A stretch of DNA of 64,000 nt from Nostoc sp. CENA543 (lineage in GTDB: Bacteria; Cyanobacteriota; Cyanobacteriia; Cyanobacteriales; Nostocaceae), in assembly GCF_002896875.1 (NCBI RefSeq), contig NZ_CP023278.1, positions 4,596,501 to 4,660,500 on the forward strand, given 5' to 3'. A program made the position numbers and the translations under genes. Shown here one piece after another: positions 17,901 through 26,905 of the stretch. Numbering within the stretch: position 1 is the stretch's first letter; each line of letters opens with the position of its first letter. Under the pieces are notes generated by a model. It was given only the letters and a program-made list of their open reading frames with translations, was not told the DNA's origin and did not search any database.

Positions 17901-19154
17901 TCAGTCTGAAAACTCGGCTAGCAATTCTTTGTTTTTGGGGGGAATACTGACTTTGATAGTTGTGCCAAGAGCAACTACGATTGTTTCCAAGAGACTATAG
18001 GTAACAATCTCATAAGCTTTGTCAATGCTTCGCTTGATACCCCTTTGTTTGACGAATTTTTCCAATAAAACACTCAATTGAAAATCTTGCGGTGACGTAC
18101 TCTCCACAAAAGCAATTCCGCTAGGTGTATATATGCTAACAGCAGTATCAAGGGTCAAATTCAATTCTCTCTGAGTGTGGGACTTGGGGGTTGTTGATTT
18201 AGTTGCAGTTTCTGCCATTGCATCTAGAACCGAGCGAATGACAGCCGCAACACAAGGAACAGCTACAGTATTGCCAGCTTGTTTTCTGACGGCTTGATAA
18301 CTGCCAACTATCTGAAAGGAATCAGGGAAGCCTTGGAGGCGCAACATTTCGCGTTCTGTCAGTCTTCTTTCACCATTGACTAGAAGGTAATTATAGGACG
18401 CGCCTGCTCTCAAGGCACAGGAATAGGGGTATGCACTTATATTTCCGCCTTTGTTTTCATGCCAGATAGTCATCTCACTATACTGCTGCTTCCCCTTTCG
18501 TTTTTCTATGCGACTATTCCTAATTTTTTCAGAAGCATAGTAGAAATCTGGAACTTCATCTGTCAAAATTTCCGCCAGGGGTTTCATCGCAATACCACCT
18601 TCAGGCCAGAGGAAATTAACAGGTTTGCGGAAGCCAACAATAAAAATGCGTTCGCGCTTTTGCGGTAAACCAAAATCAAGCGCGTTTAGAATGCGATAGT
18701 CTGCATGGTATCCTAAGTTGCCAATAGTCTCCATGATTCGCCTGAGTGTTTGCCCTTGATTATGTCCTTTTAGTTGTTTGACATTTTCAAGGATAAAGGC
18801 TTGAGGCTCTTTTGCTTGCAATATACGGGCGATTTCAAAAAATAGAGTACCGCGTATATCATCAAAACCTTTCATGTCTCCGCATATACTGAAGGGTTGA
18901 CACGGAAACCCTGCAAATAAAATATCGTGTTCAGGAATGTCTTGAGTATCTATTTTAGTGATGTCGCCTGCGGGTTGTTCTTTGAAGTTGACTGCATATG
19001 CTTTTTGAGCAGCAGGATCTATATCACTGGAAAAAACGCATACTGGTTGAAGATTTCGCTCTTGGCAAACCATTTGTGCTGCAATACGAAACCCGCCAAT
19101 GCCACAAAACAAGTCTAGAAATTTGAGAGTGGCTTTTTGTTTGGTGCGCTGCAT
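17901..19154 (-). CDS. DNA (cytosine-5) methyltransferase with N-terminal part of a restriction endonuclease fused at its C-terminus
   Basis: 417 residues from ATG 19154 (MQRTKQKATLKFLDLFCG); a GTG at 19208 would extend it by 18. C5-MTase motifs in order: I LFCGIGGFR, IV GFPCQPFSICG, VI ENVKQLKG, VIII QKRERIFIVGF, IX RLTEREMLRLQGFPDSF, X QAGNTVAVPCVAAV. It methylates a cytosine in a short target, protecting DNA from a cognate nuclease. After motif X and a Thr/Ser linker come about 95 residues (LTLDTAVSIYTPSGIAFVE...) unrelated to methyltransferases; they read on into the downstream nuclease ORF in the -1 frame. Confidence 0.9.
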   Translation of the reverse strand: MQRTKQKATLKFLDLFCGIGGFRIAAQMVCQERNLQPVCVFSSDIDPAAQKAYAVNFKEQPAGDITKIDTQDIPEHDILFAGFPCQPFSICGDMKGFDDIRGTLFFEIARILQAKEPQAFILENVKQLKGHNQGQTLRRIMETIGNLGYHADYRILNALDFGLPQKRERIFIVGFRKPVNFLWPEGGIAMKPLAEILTDEVPDFYYASEKIRNSRIEKRKGKQQYSEMTIWHENKGGNISAYPYSCALRAGASYNYLLVNGERRLTEREMLRLQGFPDSFQIVGSYQAVRKQAGNTVAVPCVAAVIRSVLDAMAETATKSTTPKSHTQRELNLTLDTAVSIYTPSGIAFVESTSPQDFQLSVLLEKFVKQRGIKRSIDKAYEIVTYSLLETIVVALGTTIKVSIPPKNKELLAEFSD

Positions 19155-19288
19155 TTGTTTGGCGTTGACAGGAAGTTGGCAAATGATTATCCAACAATTA
19201 TCGCTCACACAGCAAGAGACAATTACTGACTCTGCCTTAACTTATCAACTTTCAACTCAGTTTAAAACTTTCAACTACAGTTTATTAA

Positions 19289-20062
19289 CTATTTTTGCTG
19301 TTCTTGATTGGGAATAGAATCTGATAAACGTTTAGCTAAACTAATGAAATCAGAGGGAATCATCACTAAAGTAGTTGTATTATTTTCTGCTCCTACTTCA
19401 GTCAACATTTGCAATCGCCGTAATTCTAAAGCTACAGGATTATCTATGATTAATTGAGAAGCTTCAGCTAATTTGATGGAGGCTTCTTGTTCTGCTGCGG
19501 CTTTAATGATCCGAGCGCGTTTTTCACGAATGGCTTCTGCTTCCTTGGCCATTGCTCTTTGCATGGCGAGTGGAATTTCCACATCTTTCATTTCCACCCT
19601 TTCAATCACAACTCCCCAAGGTTCAGTTATTTCATCAACAATTTCTTGGACTCTAGTGTTGATTTTGTCGCGATTTTGTAAAACATCATCTAAAATATTT
19701 TGACCTACGACATTACGTAAAGTCGTCAAAGCAGTTTGATAAACGGCTGATTGGTAATTTTCTACTTTATTGATGGCTTTGGATGGATCAAGAATGCGGT
19801 AGTATAAAACGGCGTTAACTTTAATAGTTACGCTATCAGCAGTTACTGTTTCTTGTGGTTCAATATTGACTGTTTTAGTCCGAATATCGACTTGGGCTTT
19901 TTGGTCAATCATGGGCAGAATCCAATATAAACCCGGCCCTCTGACACCGTTAATTCTACCTAAACGGAAAATAACGCCACGCTGGTATTCTCTGTCTAGC
20001 TTGAAGCCAAATAGACTGAGAAATATTAAGAAAACAAAAAATGAACTAATAAAAGTCCCCAT
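19289..20062 (-). CDS. SPFH/Band 7 slipin (stomatin-like membrane protein)
   Basis: 257 residues. One N-terminal membrane helix (about 3-20, FISSFFVFLIFLSLFGF), then the Band 7 domain: EYQRGVIFRLGRINGVRGPGLYWILPMID, QETVTADSVTIKVNAVLYYRI, followed by the charged helix MQRAMAKEAEAIREKRARII typical of slipins. Such proteins form large rings in membrane microdomains. No NfeD-like partner is adjacent. It overlaps no neighbour and has its own upstream region of about 240 bp. Confidence 0.93.
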   Translation of the reverse strand: MGTFISSFFVFLIFLSLFGFKLDREYQRGVIFRLGRINGVRGPGLYWILPMIDQKAQVDIRTKTVNIEPQETVTADSVTIKVNAVLYYRILDPSKAINKVENYQSAVYQTALTTLRNVVGQNILDDVLQNRDKINTRVQEIVDEITEPWGVVIERVEMKDVEIPLAMQRAMAKEAEAIREKRARIIKAAAEQEASIKLAEASQLIIDNPVALELRRLQMLTEVGAENNTTTLVMIPSDFISLAKRLSDSIPNQEQQK

Positions 20063-20249
20063 ATTTCATCGTGCCGGTGTAGTGTGAATGTATTTTAGCT
20101 CTGGGAAAAACGAGCTATGGGTAAAAAGCAGATAATGTAATGTTATTTATCAAAGTTATGTTTAACAATGATAAATCTGCTGGTTTTACCAATCTTCACC
20201 AATCCAGCAACAGATAGAAACTAAGCTTTTGTACCTTGAATTTGCAAAT

Positions 20250-20279
20250 AAAAAAGGTAATGAACTCAAGTTCACTACC
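20250..20279 (-). terminator. Rho-independent-type terminator of the ChaB-tail stress gene
   Basis: On the minus strand GGTAGTGAACT-TG-AGTTCATTACC is followed directly by seven T. It is placed 28 bp after the stop of the gene at 20307-21074. Confidence 0.8.
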
Positions 20280-20306
20280 CCCGACTGTTCAATCTAGGAA
20301 AGCAGC

Positions 20307-21074
20307 TTAAACACCGACTTTTTGCTTTGACCAAACACCGTTTTCATCTTCATCAAATTTCTGATGTACAGCTTCCCATGCTGCTTGTTCAGCTGTAAAT
20401 TCGTCGCTAGTCTCATTTAACACTTGATTGTAGCGTTGGATAAAAGTGTTTTGAGCGTCTGAAGAAAGATGAGAACGGACTTCAGGCGATAAGTCTTCAG
20501 GACTGTTGCAAGGGCCGGGACAGGGATGAGATAGTGCTTTCTCGATAGTATTAATTTCTTCTGCACCAGCACTTTCTAGTAGTAACTGGAATTCTCCGGC
20601 GCGATCGCTTGGTACTTCTACCAGCACTAAAAACTCACCAGCTTGTAAGCGGGTTTGATAGACTGCGGCTTTGTCTTCAGGCATTCCCAAGGTAGTGAGA
20701 ACGGAGACTAAACCAGCACCAGCACTGCCTGCGATCGCACCACTGGCTGCTCCCAAAAGAATCGCACTAATGGGGCCAGCCGCTACGATGGGGCCGACAA
20801 AAGGAATAAACAGTACACCCACCCCTGTCAGTAGGCTCAGAAATGAACCAAACAAGGAACCAAATATAGCTCCTGTTCTCAAACCTCCGAGAATTACATC
20901 CCTTTTAGTGATGAATCCTGCAATCCGAGTTTCTGACTGAAAGTTTCTACCCATGACCGAAATATGGTCTCTAGGTACACCTCTATCTAATAACCGACGA
21001 ATTACATCATCAACTTGCTTTTGTTCTTTCAATACTGCGGAAATTGTACGTTCTGCTTGATAAACTTCTGGCAC
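20307..21074 (-). CDS. General stress protein (GSP17M-like) with ChaB C-terminal domain
   Basis: 255 residues from GTG 21074, chosen because AAGGAG lies 7 nt upstream; the frame remains open further to 21110. Residues 1-60 match the general stress protein N-domain ([21 protein letters not shown]). Residues about 70-135 form a Gly/Ala-rich membrane-hairpin-like segment ([21 protein letters not shown]). The last 65 residues ([23 protein letters not shown]..., [10 protein letters not shown]) match the ChaB domain. The function is not established; the combination and the adjacent Dps gene suggest stress protection. Confidence 0.82.
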   Translation of the reverse strand: MPEVYQAERTISAVLKEQKQVDDVIRRLLDRGVPRDHISVMGRNFQSETRIAGFITKRDVILGGLRTGAIFGSLFGSFLSLLTGVGVLFIPFVGPIVAAGPISAILLGAASGAIAGSAGAGLVSVLTTLGMPEDKAAVYQTRLQAGEFLVLVEVPSDRAGEFQLLLESAGAEEINTIEKALSHPCPGPCNSPEDLSPEVRSHLSSDAQNTFIQRYNQVLNETSDEFTAEQAAWEAVHQKFDEDENGVWSKQKVGV

Positions 21075-21155
21075 TTGTTTACTCCTTAAAAGGCAAAAGG
21101 TAAAGGGCAAAAGGCAAAATGTAAAAGGAAGGGAATCTTTTTCCTTGTGCCTTTT

Positions 21156-21695
21156 TTAAACACCTACAGGGGTTTTGGTTTCTGTTGCTGGTTGTGTACC
21201 GTTGGGTTGGACTGGTTGACCTTCAATAAATGAACGCAGCATCCAAGCCATTTCTTCGTGATCTTCCATGAGGTTAGTGAGAAAATCAGCAGTTCCTTGG
21301 TCATGGAACTCTTCACCACTGCGGTCTACGTGGTCTCTCAAATTCCGAATGATCTGTTCATGATCTTCTACTAGTCGCTCTACCATGCCAGTTGCGTTGG
21401 GGACATCTCCGGCGTGTTCCTTGAGAGTTGTGACTTGCAGAAATCCTGCCATTGTGCCTATAGGATAACCACCTAAAGCTCTTACCCTTTCAGCTAACTC
21501 ATCAATATTTTCTGTGAGTGCTTGATAATGTTCTTCCCAAAGTTCATGCAGACTGCGAAACTGAGGGCCTACAACATCCCAATGGTACTTTTTGGTTTTT
21601 ACTAATAGAAGGTAAGAATCTGCTAAATCTTGATTTAACAAATTAATCACTCCTTGGCGTTGTTCTTCTGTTAAACCAATGTTGATAGTACGCAT
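21156..21695 (-). CDS. dps: Dps family ferritin-like protein
   Basis: 179 residues, a little longer than typical Dps because of a polar C-terminal tail ending TKTPVGV. Dps stores iron by oxidising Fe2+ with peroxide and can protect DNA. Ferroxidase-site residues are visible: KKYHWDVVGPQF (His), HELWEEHYQALTENIDELAERVRALGG (Asp/Glu pair). It starts MRTINIGL at ATG 21693-21695. It precedes the stress protein gene on the same strand by about 80 bp, so the two could be one transcript. Nostoc strains carry several Dps paralogues; I cannot assign which one this is. Confidence 0.94.
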   Translation of the reverse strand: MRTINIGLTEEQRQGVINLLNQDLADSYLLLVKTKKYHWDVVGPQFRSLHELWEEHYQALTENIDELAERVRALGGYPIGTMAGFLQVTTLKEHAGDVPNATGMVERLVEDHEQIIRNLRDHVDRSGEEFHDQGTADFLTNLMEDHEEMAWMLRSFIEGQPVQPNGTQPATETKTPVGV

Positions 21696-22121
21696 TGCTA
21701 TTATTTCCTAAGCTGACGTTATGTACTAAAGTCTCAAAAATTAACTAGTATTTACATCAATCAAAGGAAAGATTGTCCAATGGAAATTAACTATAACTAA
21801 AGTCTCAATAAATCAATTCAAAATTCAAAATTCAAAATTCAAAATTAAAGACAGCCACCTACAAGGTGTAGGGTTTCTAGCTACCTTGTGAAACAAGGAT
21901 TTTTTCTATGACGAGACGCTAACGAGTAGCTTGCTTCCACAAAGTGGTACGCCCGCCAGGGGTGAGATTTTCAACCTAAATTTTTCCAATAGGTGCTAAA
22001 TGTATTGAAATTAAGTCAGGCTTTAAAACCTGACTTACGTTAGTTTTACGAGTTGAGATAGGAATATTCAAACCTAAAATTTATGATTAATTATGGTTCT
22101 TACCTATCATTTAATACCAAG
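21696..22121. other. Intergenic region with short repeats
   Basis: Contains an ATTCAAA tandem tract (21814-21847), a short palindromic stretch near 21868-21900 (CAAGGTGTAGGG...CTACCTTGTG), and a GACGAGACGCTAACGAGTAGCTTGCTTCC segment of the same kind as the repeats at 29650 and 37610. No ORF is supported. Confidence 0.45.
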
Positions 22122-22472
22122 TTACTTGTTACCTGTAACTTTTTCTAAGAAACTCTTTACTTCATCTTCTACAGAAGTTGCACTTTGAGAATTTTCTGGA
22201 CGTTTCATCTTTTCAATGTCAGCAGCACCTTGGACTTCATTTAGTCCTTCATTAGATTTTCTCTGCACTTCTTCTAGTGTTGGTGGTGGAGACTTAGCAA
22301 CTTCATCAGTTTGGCGTTGTGTCTCTAGGAGTTGTGTAGTAGCTTCTGTGGGATCACTTTTGTAGCTCTCAATCGCAAATGCTGGAATAGTGCTAGAGAG
22401 TAACAGCAATGCACAGGTAAAAGCGATGATGAGAAACTTAAATGGACGTAGAACACAACTAAACATATTCAT
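22122..22472 (-). CDS. Low-temperature-induced-type secreted protein
   Basis: 116 residues. The N-terminus is a clear signal peptide (FLIIAFTCALLLLSSTIPAFA, cleavage after AFA at about residue 33). The mature part is acidic and polar: SYKSDPTEATTQLLETQRQTDEVAKS, ending VEDEVKSFLEKVTGNK. I recognise the pattern of cyanobacterial low-temperature-induced (Lti-type) small proteins; no biochemical role is known. It stands alone upstream of the Dps/stress pair. Confidence 0.75.
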   Translation of the reverse strand: MNMFSCVLRPFKFLIIAFTCALLLLSSTIPAFAIESYKSDPTEATTQLLETQRQTDEVAKSPPPTLEEVQRKSNEGLNEVQGAADIEKMKRPENSQSATSVEDEVKSFLEKVTGNK

Positions 22473-23124
22473 TGTTAATCCTCTATCAAATTTGCCAGAT
22501 GTTAACTTAATTTGAGATAGTATCTAAATTAAAATTAATTTTTAGTTTGTATCTCACGATTAAGTTATAATGCTTGTATAGCTTGTAAGAACTCCTGATA
22601 TTTTCCTAATATGATTTAAGTAGGTAAATAGTAATTTAATTTTGCTTCAGGTTGTTCTGATTTTTGCAAGCTATGCAAGCTGTTTTTATTGTTAATCTAA
22701 AAAGAAATTTATAAATCGGTCTAGAGAATGAAATTTCTCAAGATAGTGCAGTAAATAAAATCATTCTTGTGGTGTATCGACTCAAAAATATATGTAATCT
22801 TTTTGATAAAAACATCATATATAAAATTAATAAATGTCTGTAATTATCTACTACTTAAGTTATATTTCTTCAGTATAAGTAAGATTACTGCGCTAATTGG
22901 TCAATATTACTGAGTTTGACACTCAGTAGTATACTCGCCAAATGGACAATGACTTGTAGCTACGTAGTGATCTATTTAAGAAAAAACCGCGATCGCCTGA
23001 AAATCTTTTCCGCAAATGCGCTGACGATTTTGCAGCCTGTCTTCATAAATTCCGCAAAAACACGGTTCCATTAGTTTGGGCTTTTGATCAAAACTGCAAT
23101 CATCAAGCTTATGAGGGTGCATTC
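22473..23124. other. AT-rich intergenic region, no gene seen
   Basis: About 650 bp without a supported ORF. One HIP1 octamer lies at about 22990. It presumably contains the promoters for the flanking genes. Confidence 0.4.
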
Positions 23125-23370
23125 ATGATTAGCCCTGTAACTAACGTAATTCGATGTAATTTAGAGAAAGCTAAAGAAGTAGGTATGAAGTGGGAAAACG
23201 CTTCATGCAGCGAAATTAGAGCCTATTGTTTAGAAATTCTCAAGGAAATCGGATGCAACAGTACCGAACTCCCAGATAACTTACAATCACGGGAGCAGCA
23301 GTTAAATTTCATTACAGGTTTCGCATCTTTTGCCTTCGGGGAGGTTCAAAATGTCCAGAACTGTAATTGA
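23125..23370 (+). CDS. Hypothetical small protein (81 aa)
   Basis: MISPVTNVIRCNLEKAKEV. Mostly helical in appearance, with four cysteines. There is no signal peptide or known motif I recognise. Its end overlaps the next gene by 20 bp, which argues both are translated and co-regulated. Confidence 0.55.
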   Translation: MISPVTNVIRCNLEKAKEVGMKWENASCSEIRAYCLEILKEIGCNSTELPDNLQSREQQLNFITGFASFAFGEVQNVQNCN

Positions 23371-23635
23371 AGATGTTGACTATGATCCAGAATGGTCAGA
23401 AGAAATTACCTTTCCTGCAACAGACAGAGATTTATTAGTTCTGACGCAAAGGCTGTGTGATCAAGAAGTTCCTACCAAGGTTTTCTTCCAAGCGATCGCG
23501 ATCGCCGCTTATGATGGTGCATCTGCATTTCGTTATGCTGATCAATACTTAACTAGCGTTCAACATCAGCATAAACGTAAGCGTAAAAACTTACTCTTGT
23601 TCAGAAAACCTTTATTTAATTTTGACCAGAACTAA
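23351..23635 (+). CDS. Hypothetical small protein (94 aa), overlapping the previous gene
   Basis: Starts at ATG 23351 (MSRTVIEDVDYDPEW) because GGGGAGG lies 7 nt upstream; an earlier in-frame start at 23330 is less likely. The N-terminal half is acidic, then TDRDLLVLTQRLCDQEVPTKVFFQAIAIAAYDG, and the C-terminus is basic (HKRKRKNLLLFRK). The function is unknown; translational coupling with the upstream 81-aa gene is likely. Confidence 0.6.
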   Translation: MSRTVIEDVDYDPEWSEEITFPATDRDLLVLTQRLCDQEVPTKVFFQAIAIAAYDGASAFRYADQYLTSVQHQHKRKRKNLLLFRKPLFNFDQN

Positions 23636-23859
23636 TTGCTGATTACTCACGAAAAGTTGCAGGTGTAGGTTTTTCACAGCAGAGAAAGTTTAGAATTAAC
23701 TCCCAATTTTATTTGCCTTTCTTGTAGTTTTCGACCATAGTTTGTAAAAAACCTACACACATTTTAATAAAGAGGGAATCAAAGAGTTTACGAATTTTAT
23801 ATTGCGTGAATCTTGAAATAGAATTTTTATCCCACCCAGTTACAAACCTAGATTAGTAT

Positions 23860-24393
23860 TTAGCGAGACACTCTGACACAGGATTGTCCAGCCGGAGGGG
23901 GATCAGCATAAACCGCTAAAGTATGATATTCCGGTGCATCATCTCCATAAAGAACTCTGAAAGTATATAGTTTTGGTTGACCTTGAGCTTCTGTAATTAC
24001 TGTTAAAAGCGTATTATTAGTTTTAGGTAGTCCGGGAATATCGAGCTTAGGAATACGTCGCAATTGAATGACGTTAGCACCAGAGTTTTTACAATCGCCA
24101 CTATTTTCTTGACCAAATTGCATACACATAGACCCATCAAAATCTAATGTTACCTCCGATGGGTCATTGAGCCAGACTTTTCTAATAGTTTCGCCGGCGG
24201 GGATAAAGCTTAAATTTGTTCCTTGTTGATACCACACTGTAATCGTGGGTACGACACCCCCCAAACCTTGAGCTTGACAAGAGAAAATTGAACGCAGAAC
24301 GGCATTATTTGCAACCGCACGACCAGCCAATAATAGTATCGCAGCTGTAAATAATAGGGAAACGCCGTGACCGAAATGAGGTTTCATGTTCAA
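23860..24393 (-). CDS. Secreted VirB9/TraK-like candidate of the type IV secretion block
   Basis: 177 residues with a signal peptide (LLFTAAILLLAGRAVA). The mature part is beta-rich: FIPAGETIRKVWLNDPSEVTLDFDG, VIQLRRIP, LLTVITEAQGQPKLYTFRVLYG. That order resembles the N-terminal domain of VirB9/TraK proteins, which form the outer-membrane-side ring with VirB10. There are four cysteines in the mature part. It is the last gene of the block, 187 bp after the VirB10-like gene with a simple repeat in the gap. The assignment is part motif, part position; a VirB9 C-terminal domain is not evident. Confidence 0.5.
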   Translation of the reverse strand: MNMKPHFGHGVSLLFTAAILLLAGRAVANNAVLRSIFSCQAQGLGGVVPTITVWYQQGTNLSFIPAGETIRKVWLNDPSEVTLDFDGSMCMQFGQENSGDCKNSGANVIQLRRIPKLDIPGLPKTNNTLLTVITEAQGQPKLYTFRVLYGDDAPEYHTLAVYADPPPAGQSCVRVSR

Positions 24394-24410
24394 TATTACC
24401 TAAACAGAGA

Positions 24411-24512
24411 GAGTGATGTTAGCGGTAGCGCGGCGTTTAGCCGGTGCTGAGTAATGAGTAATGAGTAATGAGTAATGAGTAATGAGTAATGAGTGGTAAG
24501 TAATGAGTTTTG
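24411..24512. repeat. TAATGAG tandem repeat with TTAGCGGTAGCGCGGCG insert, copy 2
   Basis: AGTGATG, then TTAGCGGTAGCGCGGCGTTT and AGCCGGTG, then tandem TGAGTAA units. Same arrangement as at 7728-7780. Confidence 0.65.
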
Positions 24513-24579
24513 AGTTTTGATGGAGAATAAATTCTACCTTGTCCACCTTGTCCACCTTTTCCCCAGTCCCCAATCCCCA

Positions 24580-26166
24580 CTAAAACTGCATTGCCTGATT
24601 GACATATATCTCAACTTCCGTACCGGCAGGTAATAACCAAACGTTACTTTGTTGCATCATTTGGGCGATCGCTTGTTGGTTGCGTTGGGAAATTTGGGGG
24701 ACGACGGAGTTTAAACCACCTTCTAGTACGCCTGCGGCGATGTTTCGGCGGTTGGAGTCGTTGGTGACGACGGTACTACCACCGTTGACTGTGACTTGGG
24801 AATCGGTGCGGTTATATAACTCTGCGGCTTTCGCTATCCCACCTAAGACGAATAAACCTGCGTCCATTGAGGCTATTGATGAACTGCGATTGGGATATTG
24901 TTGTGCTACTAGGGGTCTACCGCCACCGGCACGAATTAGTAGGGCGTTTTCGGGTACATCTCTTTCTGTGAGATTACCATCACTGGGGATGAGGACTTTG
25001 GCTATCTTCATCTGGACTAGACCCTGTTCCGAGATGGAACGCACTTGTGTTAATAACTCAGTTTTTGCAGGTAAGGCGATCGCGCCACTACTATCTTTGA
25101 GGGGTTCTCGCAACTGCACGACAAACATATTGGGATTATCGCTGTTACTATCGTCACCTCTATTTCTAGTAGTTTCACCAAAAGCTGCCGTAGCTAGTAC
25201 CCCTCTAGCACTAGTTCCTACTTTCAAAGATTTTGGGACTTGGTATCTAGCTATACTTGTATTTGGGTCGATTCTGGAGGGTGGGCGATAGTTATCGGGG
25301 TTAAGCGGTTGGGGTGGTACATAATTGTTAGCCGATGGTTGAGCAGTTGCGGCTATTTGCGGCGCGCTACCAGTGTTAATCTCTCCATAACTACCCAACT
25401 TAGCTAACCTTGACCATTCTGCAAAGGGGTTGGGTGTGGATGGTGCAGCTGTTGGGGTTACGGGAGGAGGTGGTAGCTGTGGGATGACAGAATTAGCAAC
25501 AGGGATAGGTGGCGGTAGATAGGAGTTGGCTGGACGCTCAATTACCACAGTTCTGGGTGTAGGCTGCACTACAGGAAATCTTTCAGTTCTCACGCTAGGG
25601 TTAGTTTGGACGGTGGGAGTAGCCGTTGGACGGGAAGTGGGTATGGTACTATTGCGGAGGCTTTGTTGTGCCTGTTTCACAGCTTGGGCTTGTTCAGCTA
25701 AAGCTAACTTTGTTTTGAGCGTTTCTACTTCTTGTTGCAGGTTTTCCTCTGGAGACAAACTAGCAGTGGGTGTCGGGGTTGGCGATGCAACTATATTATT
25801 TGGTTTGGGCTTTTGATTAGTACCACTCATCATCTGTGAGAGGAATACACCAGCCACTAACACTATAGTCAAAGTTCCTGTTCCCACTAAAGCCAACTTA
25901 GCAAAGGGATTTGATGATAGGGGTTGTTCTGTGGGGTCTGCGATGGGAGTCACCGGAGATGGTTGATCTATAACAGATGCAGATTCCTCATCGGGAGATT
26001 CTTCTTCCAATCCCACTAATTTCGCCATTTGTGATTCCCAGTTATCTACCGGCAAATCTTCACTAGGCAAAGGTGTGAGTGAGATGGGGGGAGTTTCAGT
26101 AATACCAGAGTGGGGAGTCATGGTGTGTTGCTTAGTTGGATTTAGTGGAACAGTTCTTGTCTTCAA
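24580..26166 (-). CDS. VirB10/TrbI/TraB-like type IV secretion protein
   Basis: 528 residues. A cytoplasmic acidic N-terminus is followed by one membrane helix at about 90-110 (LALVGTGTLTIVLVAGVFL), a coiled-coil stretch (LQQEVETLKTKLALAEQAQ) and a long Pro-rich periplasmic linker. The C-terminal barrel-like domain has GVLATAAFGE, FVVQLREPLKDSSGAIALPAKTELL, GLVQMKIAKVLIP and LLPAGTEVEIYVNQ. This is the TonB-like architecture of VirB10/TrbI, which spans the inner membrane to the outer-membrane pore. Its 5' end overlaps the upstream gene by 35 bp, so translation is probably coupled. Confidence 0.82.
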   Translation of the reverse strand: MKTRTVPLNPTKQHTMTPHSGITETPPISLTPLPSEDLPVDNWESQMAKLVGLEEESPDEESASVIDQPSPVTPIADPTEQPLSSNPFAKLALVGTGTLTIVLVAGVFLSQMMSGTNQKPKPNNIVASPTPTPTASLSPEENLQQEVETLKTKLALAEQAQAVKQAQQSLRNSTIPTSRPTATPTVQTNPSVRTERFPVVQPTPRTVVIERPANSYLPPPIPVANSVIPQLPPPPVTPTAAPSTPNPFAEWSRLAKLGSYGEINTGSAPQIAATAQPSANNYVPPQPLNPDNYRPPSRIDPNTSIARYQVPKSLKVGTSARGVLATAAFGETTRNRGDDSNSDNPNMFVVQLREPLKDSSGAIALPAKTELLTQVRSISEQGLVQMKIAKVLIPSDGNLTERDVPENALLIRAGGGRPLVAQQYPNRSSSIASMDAGLFVLGGIAKAAELYNRTDSQVTVNGGSTVVTNDSNRRNIAAGVLEGGLNSVVPQISQRNQQAIAQMMQQSNVWLLPAGTEVEIYVNQAMQF

Positions 26167-26824
26167 TGTCGCAGATATTATAAATTTCTAACCTGGCTTC
26201 ACCCAAACGGTAAGCGGCTAAATGCCACGGTAAGGGTGTATTAGGTAGGGAAATTGCTGATTCATCTATAGCTTGGACTAAAATTTGTTTATTAAAAGGA
26301 ATTGACCTGCCTAAGTTATCAGAATTATTAAAAATTAATTGATGAGCTAACATTTCGACTTGCCATTTACCCTCACCAATGGGAGTTGGCTGGGAAATTC
26401 TCTCAACGATGAATATGTGTTCACCACTCCTATTAGTATTGCCAAATTGTTGAGTTAAATTCAAATTATTAATTTCAGTTAGAAATTTTGATTGTAAATT
26501 ACTCGCTAATAACGATGAGCTACTTTCCCAAATAGCAGCCGGTGGCTGTTGTGATGACCAAGTCAGCATCAGCGTCATAGTTTCACCTACAAAGCGGCGG
26601 ATAGTTTCTGGATATCGTTCCGCACTTGATTTTGGGTCTACTGTAATGGCATTCCCATTTACAAGTTGTACTAGACTACGGGGTGTTAATCGCCGATTTA
26701 ATAGTTCTAACATTGACCCGTGAAACATCAGCAACAGTAAAGTCAACAGATGTAAGCCAAATGTGCCGACGGCTAAGAGGGGGAGGATACTATTTTTTTT
26801 CGTTTCTGATTTGAGTAATTGCAT
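26132..26824 (-). CDS. VirB8/TraE-like membrane protein, paralogue 2
   Basis: 230 residues with one N-terminal membrane helix (LPLLAVGTFGLHLLTLLLLMF) and a periplasmic domain. Shared with the next gene upstream: a pattern of IRRFVGETMTLMLTW, a lengthy middle, GKWQVEMLAHQLIF, and IPFNKQILVQAIDE, ending in a short Cys-containing tail (CDIEDKNC). One helix plus a single periplasmic domain is typical of VirB8/TraE. It overlaps the VirB10-like gene by 35 bp. The VirB8 role is inferred. Confidence 0.6.
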   Translation of the reverse strand: MQLLKSETKKNSILPLLAVGTFGLHLLTLLLLMFHGSMLELLNRRLTPRSLVQLVNGNAITVDPKSSAERYPETIRRFVGETMTLMLTWSSQQPPAAIWESSSSLLASNLQSKFLTEINNLNLTQQFGNTNRSGEHIFIVERISQPTPIGEGKWQVEMLAHQLIFNNSDNLGRSIPFNKQILVQAIDESAISLPNTPLPWHLAAYRLGEARLEIYNICDIEDKNCSTKSN

Positions 26825-26828
26825 AATA

Positions 26829-26864
26829 TTGGGGACTGGGGATTGGGGATTGGGGACTGGGAGG
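26829..26864. repeat. STRR tract between the two VirB8-like genes
   Basis: Repeated GGGGACT/GGGGATT heptamers in the 81-bp spacer. Confidence 0.6.
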
Positions 26865-26905
26865 AATTCATTGATGACGTGAAATTAATTGGTATATCAA
26901 GGTTT

